42,065 nt of DNA from an uncultured Collinsella sp. (GTDB lineage: Bacteria > Actinomycetota > Coriobacteriia > Coriobacteriales > Coriobacteriaceae), in assembly GCA_900544865.1 (NCBI GenBank), contig UQXA01000015.1:1-42065 (forward strand), read 5' to 3'. The notes beneath the pieces were generated by a model. It had not been told where the DNA came from and made no database searches. It saw only the letters and a list, made by a program, of their open reading frames with translations. This document shows, piece after piece, positions 1 to 7,942 of the stretch; the first letter of the stretch is position 1, and each line of letters begins with the position of its first letter. Position numbers and translations under genes: made by a program.

Positions 1-218
1 TCCGCGCCTTCCTGACCCGCGGCGTGACCGGCGACACCGACATCAACATCATCGATACCGCCGAGTTCGCGATCCCCGGCCTTGACGACGAGTTCCGCGT
101 CATCGTGTCTCCGTGGATCCTCTCCTCGCTGATCACCGATCGCCTTGCCGCTTACTACGAGACGGTCACCAAGCACAACCTTAACTATCGCCGCTACTAT
201 CACCAGTTCGACTACTAA
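1..218 (+). CDS. SIS-domain sugar-phosphate isomerase/deglycase-like protein, C-terminal fragment
   Basis: Only the last 71 codons are in the window; the frame is open from base 3 to a TAA at 216-218. The tail ends in YRRYYHQFDY. I recall this kind of ending (a short basic/aromatic stretch closing with F/EY) from SIS-domain proteins of the FrlB and amino-sugar deglycase type. The next gene is an FrlC-like epimerase, which supports a role in fructosamine or similar sugar-phosphate use in the cytoplasm. The SIS fold itself lies outside the window, so the family call rests on the tail and the neighbour. A hairpin follows the stop codon. Confidence 0.5.
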   Translation, partial: RAFLTRGVTGDTDINIIDTAEFAIPGLDDEFRVIVSPWILSSLITDRLAAYYETVTKHNLNYRRYYHQFDY

Positions 219-242
219 GAGCAAATAACGTTTATGTAATTG

Positions 243-269
243 GGCCCCGCTCCTATATGGAACGGGGCC
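243..269 (+). terminator. Stem-loop between SIS-like gene and epimerase
   Basis: GGCCCCG at 243-249 pairs with CGGGGCC at 263-269, and TCC/GGA extends the stem inward past one mismatch. The T-run after it is short (CGTTT), so it may be a weak terminator or an intra-operon stabilising hairpin rather than a full stop. Confidence 0.5.
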
Positions 270-291
270 TCGTTTAGGTTGGAGAGTAATT

Positions 292-1128
292 ATGAGCTAC
301 CCCCTGCTTGCCGTCATGAATATCAGCCATCGTTATTTTGACCTTGAGGAATTCTTTTCTTCGGCAGCGGCCTCGGGCTACACGTGTTGCGAGCTTTGGA
401 CCGGGGCGATGCATCTGTATGTCGATTGCCATGGATACGATTCGCTCGGGCAGGTGCGGGAGCTGTCGCAGCGGTATGGGGTTCGGATTGTGGGGCTTTG
501 TCCCGAACAGAACAACCCCAAGCCGTGGAATATCGCGGCGCGCGGGAATGAGGCACGTGCCCGCACGCTCGCGTACTTTAAGAACGTTGTGGATATCGCG
601 GCGGAACTTGGAGCCGAGCAGGTCATGGTCTCGAGTGGCTGGGCATTTTTGAACGAGCCAATCGAGGACGCGTGGGGTCGCAGCGCCTCGATGCTGCGTG
701 CGATTGCCGAGCATGCGGGAGAGCGCGGCGTGCGACTGGTGCTCGAGGCCCTACAGCCGGTTGAGTCGATGATCGTGAACTCGGCAGCCGATACGAAGCG
801 CATGATCGAGGCGGTTGATCATCCGGCACTTAAGGCGTGTCTGGATTTGGGCGCTATGGCGGTGGCGGGGGATACCATCGACGATTATTTCGATCTGCTT
901 GGCGATGATGTCGCCCACGTGCATTTTGTCGATGTTGCGGCAGACGGCACGACGCATCTTGCCTGGGGTGACGGCGACCGCGATATGCGCGCCGACCTAG
1001 ATAGGCTGGTGGCGCGCGGCTATCGCGGAGTTGTTTCGGCCGAGACCTATGACTGGCGCTATTTTGCCGACCCCGCAGCTGCCGATGCGCAGGTAATGGC
1101 AGAGTATCGTCGTGCGATTGGCGCCTAA
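292..1128 (+). CDS. Sugar phosphate isomerase/epimerase, AP-endonuclease-2-like TIM barrel, FrlC-like
   Basis: The 278-residue protein has the length and layout of the xylose-isomerase-like TIM-barrel epimerases. The four usual metal ligands can be placed: Glu in VLEAL, Asp in CLDLG, His in HVHFVD and Glu in SAETYD. An early GLCPEQN segment resembles the equivalent part of E. coli FrlC (fructoselysine 3-epimerase). These cytoplasmic enzymes shift the keto or epimer centre of sugar phosphates. The ATG at 292 has GGAGAG 7 bases upstream. It follows the SIS-like gene by 73 bases, so the two probably form one catabolic unit. The exact substrate is inferred from context and not certain. Confidence 0.75.
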   Translation: MSYPLLAVMNISHRYFDLEEFFSSAAASGYTCCELWTGAMHLYVDCHGYDSLGQVRELSQRYGVRIVGLCPEQNNPKPWNIAARGNEARARTLAYFKNVVDIAAELGAEQVMVSSGWAFLNEPIEDAWGRSASMLRAIAEHAGERGVRLVLEALQPVESMIVNSAADTKRMIEAVDHPALKACLDLGAMAVAGDTIDDYFDLLGDDVAHVHFVDVAADGTTHLAWGDGDRDMRADLDRLVARGYRGVVSAETYDWRYFADPAAADAQVMAEYRRAIGA

Positions 1129-1172
1129 GTGGGACAGGGCGCCGAGTTGGCGTTTGACGCTTTTTGAGAAAC

Positions 1173-1310
1173 GGGACGTGCTTTCCGCTTGAGGCTTCTG
1201 GCGGAAAGCACATCCCAGAACAGGCGCTCAGAATGGGACACACTTTCCGCTGAGGACTTCAACCGGAAACCGCATCCCAGTTTTTGGCTGGCGGGCGGGA
1301 CGCGCTTTCC
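1173..1310. repeat. Tandem 62-bp repeat with internal hairpins, 2.4 copies
   Basis: The motif GGGAC(N3)CTTTCC starts at 1173, 1235 and 1297, exactly 62 bases apart each time. In unit one, GGGACGTGCTTTCCGC (1173-1188) pairs with GCGGAAAGCACATCCC (1201-1216), 15 of 16 positions. Unit two forms a weaker version of the same hairpin ending in GCATCCC. The third unit is truncated. This fills most of the 326-base gap between the epimerase and hisZG, where I see no gene. Function is unknown; it looks like a REP-type element. Confidence 0.7.
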
Positions 1311-1388
1311 CCCATGTTTCCAAATGAATACGCTGTGAGCCGTGAAGGATGATTTTCCCCGCAAGCACTCTAGTATGCTAAAGTACCC

Positions 1389-1423
1389 AGAAGACCGGCG
1401 GAGCTATGCCGGTCTTCTGTTCT
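1389..1423 (+). terminator. Strong hairpin just before hisZG, terminator or attenuator
   Basis: AGAAGACCGGC (1389-1399) pairs perfectly with GCCGGTCTTCT (1408-1418) around an 8-base loop and is followed by GTTCT. It lies 36 bases before the hisZG start codon. It could end transcription from the left or act as a leader attenuator. I see no histidine-rich leader peptide or clear T-box sequence, so the attenuator reading is only a possibility. A weak -10-like TATGCT sits just upstream near 1374. Confidence 0.6.
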
Positions 1424-1454
1424 ATATGAAACGCAGCATGAGGAGGCTCACCAG

Positions 1455-3170
1455 ATGACGGCCACACCGTGGGGATTCCGGGACATATTGCCCGAGGAGG
1501 CTCAGGCGCGCGAGGAGATTGCGCTGACGGTGAAGGGCTGCTTTAGGGAGCATCATTACCTTCCGGTCGAGACGCCGCTGCTCGAGGACAAGGGCTCGCT
1601 CGAGGAGGGCGGCCGCATTGCGGACACGCCGTTTAAGCTCTTTGATGACGACGGCCGCCTGCTGGTGGTCCGTCCCGACAACACGCTGCCGATTGTTCGC
1701 CTGGTTTCGACTCGCATGCGTGCGGCCGATCTGCCGCTGCGCCTGCGCTATGAGGCGCCGGTGGTTCGCGAGTGTCAGCGCAATGCCGGCGGCTCGCGTC
1801 AGTTTACGCAACTAGGTTTTGAGCTCATCGGCGCGGGCGACACCGCGGGCGATGTCGAGATTGTCTCACTGGTCGCCGAGGCCGTGCGCAAGCTGGCACT
1901 TCCCGGTGCGCGCATTATCGCGGGCAGTGTGCGTCCGTTTAAGGAACTGCTTGCGGCGTGCGAAGATCGCGAGCTGGCTGCCGAGGCGCTGCGCTGCGTG
2001 CACGCCAACGACTTCGTGGGCCTCGATGCCCGCGTGGCGGAAAGCGCAGAGTCCGAGGCCGTTAAGGTCGCCATTAGCGAGCTGCCGCGCCTGCACGGTG
2101 GTGCCGAGGTGCTCGACCGCGTCGACGCGCTGCTGGCGGCGGCGGGCATTGTTGCGCCGCTCACGCGCGAGCTGCGTGCCCTGGTCGATGGCCTGGCTCC
2201 CGAGGACGCCCGGGTGCTGTCCTTCGACTTCTCCATCATGAACTCGTTTGATTACTACACGGGCCTGGTCTTTAAGGCCTATGCCGGTGGCCTGCCCGAT
2301 CCGGTCGGTTCAGGCGGACGCTACGACTCCATCTTTACTGGCGCATTTGGCGACGGCATCGAGGTGCCGGCGGCGGGCTTTGCCTTTTCGCTCGAGCGTC
2401 TGGAGGCCGCGCATACCTCGGCCGAGGACGCTGCTTCCGATGGTGACCATGCCGTGGGCCGCGGCGCCGAGGGTCCACTGCGCATCGCCGTGCCCAAGGG
2501 CTCGCTCAAGGCCGACACGCTCGACGTGCTCGAGGCCGCGGGCTTGGACGTCTCTGAGCTGCGCGACCCCGGCCGTCACCTCATCGTGCGCGGCCGCGAC
2601 ACGCGTGCTGGTGAGGGCACGATCGGCGATATCGAATTTGTCATCGTGCGTCCCAGCGACGCGCCCGCCTTTGTGGGCTGCGGCGGTGCCGACTGCGGCA
2701 TCTGCGGCTGGGACTCGCTTATCGAGGCAGACCTCAACCTGCTGCAGCTGGTCGACCTGGGCTACGGCCTGTGCACGTTTATCGAGGCGGAGCCTGCGTG
2801 GCGCGCCGGCCAGGCCGAGCGCAACTATGCCCGCCGTGGGTCGCTTCGCGTGGCAACTAAGTACCCGCGCATCGCGAGTGCCTGGTATGCCGAGCGCGGC
2901 GTGAACGCCGACATCGTCTCGCTGCACGGCAACATCGAGCTGGGCCCCATTGTCGGCATGACCGACCGTATCGTGGACATTACCGCCACGGGCGCCACGC
3001 TGCGCGATAACGACCTCGTTATTACTGGTCGCATTATGGACTGCACGGCCCGCTTCTTTGTCAATCCGGGTGCCGCACGTCTGGATCCGCGCGTGCGCAA
3101 TCTGGCAGATCGCTTGGCGGCAGCCGTGAAGGACAAGCATTTTGAGCCCGTTGCGGGCTCGGCACAATAG
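1455..3170 (+). CDS. hisZG: HisZ-HisG fusion: ATP phosphoribosyltransferase regulatory and catalytic subunits in one chain
   Basis: It catalyses the first step of histidine synthesis, ATP + PRPP to N1-phosphoribosyl-ATP. Residues 1-320 are a HisZ domain, the catalytically dead histidyl-tRNA-synthetase relative: PWGFRDILP near the start, the motif-2 region RPDNTLPIVRL, FTQLGFELIG, and GSGGRYD late. A polar linker of about 20 residues follows. From about residue 342 comes a short-form HisG: RIAVPKGSL, then ELGPIVGMTD and the PRPP loop ATGATLRDNDL. Short HisG normally needs a separate HisZ, so the fusion makes functional sense. A cysteine-rich CGGADCGICGW replaces the more usual GAADLGI-type segment. 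The ATG has GAGGAGG 8 bases upstream. It opens the his operon and HisG feedback by histidine is expected from the family. Confidence 0.93.
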   Translation: MTATPWGFRDILPEEAQAREEIALTVKGCFREHHYLPVETPLLEDKGSLEEGGRIADTPFKLFDDDGRLLVVRPDNTLPIVRLVSTRMRAADLPLRLRYEAPVVRECQRNAGGSRQFTQLGFELIGAGDTAGDVEIVSLVAEAVRKLALPGARIIAGSVRPFKELLAACEDRELAAEALRCVHANDFVGLDARVAESAESEAVKVAISELPRLHGGAEVLDRVDALLAAAGIVAPLTRELRALVDGLAPEDARVLSFDFSIMNSFDYYTGLVFKAYAGGLPDPVGSGGRYDSIFTGAFGDGIEVPAAGFAFSLERLEAAHTSAEDAASDGDHAVGRGAEGPLRIAVPKGSLKADTLDVLEAAGLDVSELRDPGRHLIVRGRDTRAGEGTIGDIEFVIVRPSDAPAFVGCGGADCGICGWDSLIEADLNLLQLVDLGYGLCTFIEAEPAWRAGQAERNYARRGSLRVATKYPRIASAWYAERGVNADIVSLHGNIELGPIVGMTDRIVDITATGATLRDNDLVITGRIMDCTARFFVNPGAARLDPRVRNLADRLAAAVKDKHFEPVAGSAQ

Positions 3171-3276
3171 CGCGAGCACGCACGGGTGCCCCAACGTCCG
3201 GGCTGCGGGCCGACTGGCGCCGTCGCCCGGTCTCTCGTTTTTTGAACAAAAACCTCGACCGATAGGGGATACCGAT

Positions 3277-4713
3277 ATGAAGACCATCAAGCTTGCTCCC
3301 GGTGAGCGCCTCGTTACCAACCAGCTCAACCGTAAGGGCGTGCTGCCGCAAAACATCGTTGCCGCCGCCCGCGATATCGTGGCCAACGTGCGTGCCAACG
3401 GCGATGCCGCGGTGCGCGACTATTGTCAGCGCTTTGACGGCGTTGAGCTGCAGAGCTTCCGTCTGCCGCAAGAGCAGATCGATGCCGCGCTCGAGGGCCT
3501 CGATCCCGCTTTTGTCGCGGCGCTCGAAAAGGCTGCACGCCAGATTCGCGAGTTCCACCAGCGCGAGGTCGAGCAGAGCTGGTTTACCACGCGCCCGGAC
3601 GGCACGATGCTCGGCGTTAAGGTGACCCCGCTTGCCGCAGCTGGCATCTATGTGCCGGGCGGTCGTGCGCAGTACCCTTCCACCGTGCTTATGAACGCCA
3701 TTCCCGCCAAGGTCGCTGGCGTTGAGCGCGTGGTCATGGTGACCCCGCCGCAAAAGGACGGCCTGATCAGCCCCTACACGCTCGCCGCGGCAAAGCTCGG
3801 CGGCGTGGACGAGATCTATATGGTGGGCGGCGCCCAGGCCGTGGCCGCACTGGCGTACGGTACCGAGACCATTCCGCGCGTCGACAAAATCACCGGCCCG
3901 GGCAACGCCTTTGTCGCCGCTGCCAAACAGATTGTCTCGGGTGACGTGGGTATCGATATGGTCGCCGGTCCCTCCGAGGTCTGCGTGCTGGCCGACGCCA
4001 CGGCCAAGCCCATGGTGGTCGCGGCCGACCTGATGGCCCAGGCCGAGCACGATCCGCTGGCGGCTTGCTATCTGGTGACCTGCGACGAGCAGTTTGCGCG
4101 TGAGGTTGAGACGGGTATCGACATCCTGGTAGCGCAGTCGCCACGCGCCGAGATCACGCGCGCTTCGCTCGACAATGAGGGCACTATCGTGGTAGCCGCC
4201 GACATGGCTGCCGCCGTCGAGGCGGTGAACACCGTGGCGCCCGAGCACCTGGAGCTGCACTGCAAGGACGCGATGGGCCTGCTTGGCGGTATTCGCAACG
4301 CCGGCGCCATCTTTGTGGGCGCTTGGAGCTCCGAGCCACTCGGCGATTACGTTGCCGGCCCCAATCACACGCTGCCGACCGGCGGCACGGCCATGTTCTC
4401 CAACCCGCTTTCGGTGGAGGAGTTCGTCAAGCGCTCGAGTGTCATTTGCTATGCGCCCGAGGGCCTGCTCTCGGACGCTCCCGCTACGCAGCGTTTGGCC
4501 GAGGCCGAGGGCCTGTGGGCACACGCGCTTTCCGCCGCACTGCGTCGCCGCGTGTTGGAGCAGGGCGAGGATGCCGTGAGCGCCGAGTCTCTGGCCGCGG
4601 CCGACCTGACCAAGGTCGCCTGGCCGGGCGACGCCGTGGCGACGGTTGCCGAGGGCGTGGACCTGGCGGCTGTAAGCGCGAATGGTGCTGACGCGGTCGT
4701 CGAGGAGGCCTAA
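3277..4713 (+). CDS. hisD: Histidinol dehydrogenase
   Basis: It carries out the last two oxidations, L-histidinol to L-histidine, with NAD and zinc. Visible motifs are VPGGRAQYPSTVLM, GPGNAFVAAAK, AGPSEVCVLAD, the zinc-site segment AQAEHDP and the catalytic APEHLEL. The product is 478 residues, longer than the usual roughly 430, because of an Ala/Val/Glu-rich C-terminal tail of about 45 residues after the conserved core. I chose ATG 3277 (AGGGGA 8 bases upstream, sequence MKTIKLAPGE). A longer in-frame start at 3142 would overlap the end of hisZG and add 45 unconserved residues. The gap from hisZG is about 106 bases. Confidence 0.95.
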   Translation: MKTIKLAPGERLVTNQLNRKGVLPQNIVAAARDIVANVRANGDAAVRDYCQRFDGVELQSFRLPQEQIDAALEGLDPAFVAALEKAARQIREFHQREVEQSWFTTRPDGTMLGVKVTPLAAAGIYVPGGRAQYPSTVLMNAIPAKVAGVERVVMVTPPQKDGLISPYTLAAAKLGGVDEIYMVGGAQAVAALAYGTETIPRVDKITGPGNAFVAAAKQIVSGDVGIDMVAGPSEVCVLADATAKPMVVAADLMAQAEHDPLAACYLVTCDEQFAREVETGIDILVAQSPRAEITRASLDNEGTIVVAADMAAAVEAVNTVAPEHLELHCKDAMGLLGGIRNAGAIFVGAWSSEPLGDYVAGPNHTLPTGGTAMFSNPLSVEEFVKRSSVICYAPEGLLSDAPATQRLAEAEGLWAHALSAALRRRVLEQGEDAVSAESLAAADLTKVAWPGDAVATVAEGVDLAAVSANGADAVVEEA

Positions 4714-4714
4714 T

Positions 4715-5830
4715 ATGGCCGAGCTGACGCCCCGCATGAAGGAGCTCGTCCAGCCCTACTTGGCCGGCATTGAGCCCTACGATCCCAACTTTACGCCCAC
4801 GCGCATCAATCTTTCGGCCAACGAGAACACCTATCCCGTACCGGCCGGCGTGCGCGAGGCGGTCGACGCCGCCCTGGCTGCCACGCCGCTCAACCGCTAC
4901 CCCGATCCCATGTCCAACGACCTGCGCGACGAGCTCGCCGCTTGGCATGGCGTGACGCGCGAGAATGTCTGCGTGGGCAACGGCGGCGACGAGCTGCTCT
5001 ATAACTACCTGTTGGCGTTTGGCGGCGCGGGACGGACCCTGCTCAACTGCCCGCCGTGCTTTAGCGAGTACGCGTTCTTTGCGTCGCTCTGCCAGACCGA
5101 GGTGCGCGACGTGTGGCGCGACCCCGCGACCTTTGAGCTCGACCAGGCAGCTGTGCTTGCGGCGGCGTCCGAGTGCAACCTGGCAATCGTGACCTCGCCC
5201 AATAACCCCACGGGTGACGTGGCACCGCTCGACTTTGTCGCGGCGCTGTGCGATGCGCACCCCGGCATGGTAATGGTCGACGAGGCCTACGTTGAGTTTG
5301 CCGACGATTTGTTTGGCGCGGCCACCACGGCGCAGGGGCTTATCGCCGAGCATCCCAACCTGGTGATTCTGCATACGTTGTCCAAGGCGTTTGGCGCTGC
5401 CGGCACGCGTCTGGGCTATGTGATTGCGGCGCCCGAAGTCATCGACGTGTTCGCGGCGATTCGCCAGATCTATTCGGTCAACGTACTGAGCCAGGCGGCA
5501 GCACTTGCCTGCGTGCGTGCCCGTGATGCCTACACGCCCGTGGTGGCGCAGGTCGCATCCGAGCGCGAACGCGAACAGGCCGCTCTGCGCGCGATGGCTG
5601 CTGAGGGCATGCCCGTGGAGGCATGGCCGAGCGCGGCGAACTTTGTGCTCGTGCGCACGCCGCATGCCACGCGCGTGCGTGAGCGCCTGCGCGACGAGTA
5701 TTCGATTTTGGTGCGCGACTTTAGCTACGCGCCGGGCCTTGCGGACTGCCTGCGCATCACTGTTGGCACGCCGCGGGAAAACGATGAGGTGCTGGCTGCG
5801 TTTGCCGCGCTGGTGAAGGAGGAGATGTAG
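4715..5830 (+). CDS. hisC: Histidinol-phosphate aminotransferase
   Basis: A PLP-dependent fold-type I aminotransferase that converts imidazole acetol phosphate plus glutamate to histidinol phosphate. The 371-residue chain shows the N-terminal INLSANENTYP, SPNNPTGD, the PLP Asp in VDEAY and the Schiff-base lysine in HTLSKAFG, followed by GTRLGY. The ATG at 4715 starts one base after the hisD stop, with GAGGAGG in the end of hisD as its ribosome-binding site. An upstream in-frame ATG at 4682 lies inside hisD and is less likely. It ends directly against hisB, so translation is probably coupled. Confidence 0.95.
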   Translation: MAELTPRMKELVQPYLAGIEPYDPNFTPTRINLSANENTYPVPAGVREAVDAALAATPLNRYPDPMSNDLRDELAAWHGVTRENVCVGNGGDELLYNYLLAFGGAGRTLLNCPPCFSEYAFFASLCQTEVRDVWRDPATFELDQAAVLAAASECNLAIVTSPNNPTGDVAPLDFVAALCDAHPGMVMVDEAYVEFADDLFGAATTAQGLIAEHPNLVILHTLSKAFGAAGTRLGYVIAAPEVIDVFAAIRQIYSVNVLSQAAALACVRARDAYTPVVAQVASEREREQAALRAMAAEGMPVEAWPSAANFVLVRTPHATRVRERLRDEYSILVRDFSYAPGLADCLRITVGTPRENDEVLAAFAALVKEEM

Positions 5831-6418
5831 ATGGACCGCTATGCTGAGGTAACCCGCAAGACGGGCGAGACCGACATTGTCGTAAAGCTCGACCTGGACG
5901 GAAGCGGCGTGTGCGATATCTCGACCGGCGTGCCGTTTTTCGACCACATGCTCAACGCTTTTGGCCGCCATGGTCTGTTCGATCTGACGGTGCACGCGGT
6001 GGGCGACGTCGAGGTCGATGCGCATCACACCGTCGAGGACACGGGCATCGTGCTGGGCGAGGCGTTTTGCCAAGCGTTGGGCGACAAGGCGGGCATTACA
6101 CGCTTTGCCGACGCGGCGATTGCCATGGACGAGACGCTCGTGATGGCTGCCGTTGATATTTCGGGCCGCGGGCAGGCCTACTGCGAGCTGCCCGTGCCGA
6201 CTGAGCGCGTGGGCAGCTTCGATACCGAGCTGGCCGTTGAGTTCTTCTACGCCTTTGCGCGCGATGCCAAACTTACGCTGCACGTGCGCGAGCTGGCGGG
6301 CGGTAACTCGCATCACATTATCGAGGCCGCCTTTAAGGCCGTGGGCCGCACGATGCGCCACGCCTGCGAGCTGGATCCTCGCGTGCAAGGCATTCCCAGC
6401 ACCAAGGGTTCACTGTAG
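5831..6418 (+). CDS. hisB: Imidazoleglycerol-phosphate dehydratase
   Basis: It removes water from imidazole glycerol phosphate to give imidazole acetol phosphate. The 195-residue protein is the monofunctional dehydratase, without the HAD phosphatase domain seen in enterobacterial HisB. Manganese-site motifs are FFDHML, DAHHTVEDTGI and GGNSHHIIEAAFKA, and it ends in the typical IPSTKGSL. The ATG directly follows the hisC TAG, with AAGGAGG inside hisC. Because the phosphatase half is absent, the operon needs a separate histidinol phosphatase; the PHP gene at 9594-10505 fits. Confidence 0.96.
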   Translation: MDRYAEVTRKTGETDIVVKLDLDGSGVCDISTGVPFFDHMLNAFGRHGLFDLTVHAVGDVEVDAHHTVEDTGIVLGEAFCQALGDKAGITRFADAAIAMDETLVMAAVDISGRGQAYCELPVPTERVGSFDTELAVEFFYAFARDAKLTLHVRELAGGNSHHIIEAAFKAVGRTMRHACELDPRVQGIPSTKGSL

Positions 6419-6432
6419 CTGACGGATCGCAC

Positions 6433-6471
6433 AAACCACCACAAAGGTGCCTGTCCCCTTTGTGGTGGTTT
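6433..6471. repeat. REP-like perfect hairpin between hisB and hisH
   Basis: A 15-bp perfect stem (6433-6447 with 6457-6471, AAACCACCACAAAGG and its complement) encloses a 9-base loop TGCCTGTCC and is followed by TT. The core GGTGCCTGTCCCC is a motif I have seen as a dispersed REP-type palindrome in many bacterial genomes. Here it interrupts an otherwise tightly packed operon, so it may reduce expression of the distal genes or stabilise the upstream mRNA. Confidence 0.7.
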
Positions 6472-6497
6472 TGGACGATGAGATAAGGGAGGGTCGC

Positions 6498-7199
6498 GTG
6501 GGCGAACCGAAGATCGTGGTGGTCGACTACCACAAGGGCAACTTGTCGAGCGTTGCGCGCGGGCTTGCGCGCGCCGGTGCCGCCGCCTGCACGTCGGACG
6601 ATCCGGAGCAGATCCGCCGCGCCGACGGCCTGGTCATCCCGGGCGTGGGCGCGTTTTATGACGGGATCGCCTTTATGCGCCAGAGCGGCGAGGCGGACGC
6701 GGTGCTCGATGCCGTCGCCGCCGGGACTCCGCTGCTCGGCATCTGCCTGGGCCTTCAGCTGTTTTTTGAGCGCGGCAACGAGGGCGTGCCGGCGGACGAG
6801 GGCGCGGTCGCCGACGGCAACGCCTCCGAGCGGGCTGGCGGTCCTTGGGTCGATGGCCTGGGTATTATGCGCGGCTCGTGCACGCGCCTGGAGTCGAGCC
6901 GCCTGAAGGTGCCGCACGTGGGCTGGGATCAGGTGCACATGACGCCCGCCGGTGCGGCCGATCCGCTGCTCGCCGGTTTTGCCGAGGGCGCCAACATGTA
7001 CTTCACCCACAGCTATGCGGTGGCCGACGATGCCGATGCCGCCGATGTTCTGGCGCGCACGCACTACACGCGGAGCTTCCCGTGCATCGTGCGCCACGGC
7101 AACGTGTGGGGCTGCCAGTTTCATCCCGAGAAATCCTCTGCGCTGGGTCAGCGCATTCTTAAGAACTTCGTCAACATCGTCGAGGAGGCTGGCCGATGA
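6498..7199 (+). CDS. hisH: Imidazole glycerol phosphate synthase, glutamine amidotransferase subunit
   Basis: A class I glutaminase that supplies ammonia to HisF. The protein of 233 residues shows VVVDYHKGN at the start, the oxyanion/nucleophile segment GICLGLQLFFE with catalytic Cys, and CQFHPEKSS with the His and Glu of the triad. I chose GTG 6498, which has AAGGGAGG 5 bases upstream and gives the normal N-terminus. An in-frame ATG at 6447 lies inside the REP-like hairpin and would add 17 unconserved residues. The stop overlaps hisA by 4 bases. An insertion around residues 95-115 (GVPADEGAVADGNASERAGG) is longer than in many HisH. Confidence 0.95.
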   Translation: MGEPKIVVVDYHKGNLSSVARGLARAGAAACTSDDPEQIRRADGLVIPGVGAFYDGIAFMRQSGEADAVLDAVAAGTPLLGICLGLQLFFERGNEGVPADEGAVADGNASERAGGPWVDGLGIMRGSCTRLESSRLKVPHVGWDQVHMTPAGAADPLLAGFAEGANMYFTHSYAVADDADAADVLARTHYTRSFPCIVRHGNVWGCQFHPEKSSALGQRILKNFVNIVEEAGR

Positions 7200-7939
7200 T
7201 CCTGTTTCCCGCAATCGATCTGATCGGCGGCAAGGTCGTGCGCCTGGAGCGCGGCGACCGCAGCCGCTGCAAGGTATATTCCGATGACCCCGTGGCCGTC
7301 GCCCGCTCGTTTGCCGAGCAGGGCGCAAGCTGGGTGCACGTCGTCGACCTGTCCGCCGCCTTTGGCGAGGACGAGGACGCATGCGCTGCCAACTCGGCAG
7401 CGATTAAGTCCATCTGCGGCGTCGACGGCCTGTCCGTGGACGTGGGCGGCGGCGTCCGTTCGCTCGCGCGCATCGACGAGCTGGCCGGCTATGGTGCGCG
7501 CCGCATTGCACTGGGCACCGTGCTGGTGACCGAGCCGGGTTTTGCCGAGGTGGCAGCTCAAGGCTTTGGCGAGCTGTTGGTGGCAGACATTGCCGCACGC
7601 GACGGCCAGGTCAAGGTGAATGGCTGGCGCGATGGCGCGGGCGTGGCGCTCGACGATGCCGTGGCGCAGCTTTCCGAGCTGGGTTTTAAGCATCTGGTGT
7701 ATACCGACATTGCGCGCGATGGCATGCAGACGGGCATCGATGTGGCGGCGTATCGTCATGCGGCCGAGGTCGCGGGCTTTCCCGTCGTGGCTTCGGGCGG
7801 CATCTCGACGCTCGACGACATCCGCGCGCTGGCCGCGGTGGGTGAGGGCGCGATTGAAGGTGCCATTACCGGTCGCGCGCTCTACGAGGGCAACTTTACG
7901 CTGACCCAGGCGCTGGCCGCCGCCCGAGGGGAGGAGTAG
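7196..7939 (+). CDS. hisA: ProFAR isomerase (phosphoribosylformimino-AICAR-phosphate isomerase)
   Basis: A (beta-alpha)8 barrel that isomerises ProFAR to PRFAR. The 247-residue sequence begins ILFPAIDLIGGKVVRL with the first catalytic Asp. It contains the two phosphate-binding halves, VDVGGGVRS and ASGGIST, and the second Asp in YTDIARDGM. Its ATG overlaps the hisH stop (ATGA), which is classic translational coupling, and hisF starts 3 bases after its stop. Confidence 0.96.
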   Translation: MILFPAIDLIGGKVVRLERGDRSRCKVYSDDPVAVARSFAEQGASWVHVVDLSAAFGEDEDACAANSAAIKSICGVDGLSVDVGGGVRSLARIDELAGYGARRIALGTVLVTEPGFAEVAAQGFGELLVADIAARDGQVKVNGWRDGAGVALDDAVAQLSELGFKHLVYTDIARDGMQTGIDVAAYRHAAEVAGFPVVASGGISTLDDIRALAAVGEGAIEGAITGRALYEGNFTLTQALAAARGEE

Positions 7940-7942
7940 TCC

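Noticed and set aside
274..829. Several open frames on both strands across the epimerase gene
   Set aside because: They are shadows of a high-GC coding region, with Arg/Pro/Ser-rich translations and no motif; the plus-strand epimerase has all its metal ligands.
1320..1454. Histidine attenuator with leader peptide or T-box riboswitch
   Set aside because: A strong hairpin is present but I find no His-codon run, no T-box sequence and no alternative antiterminator pairing that I can support.
3061..6388. Very long minus-strand open frames opposite hisD, hisC and hisB
   Set aside because: Antisense frames stay open because of the codon bias of the real genes; translations are His/Arg/Gly-rich and match nothing.
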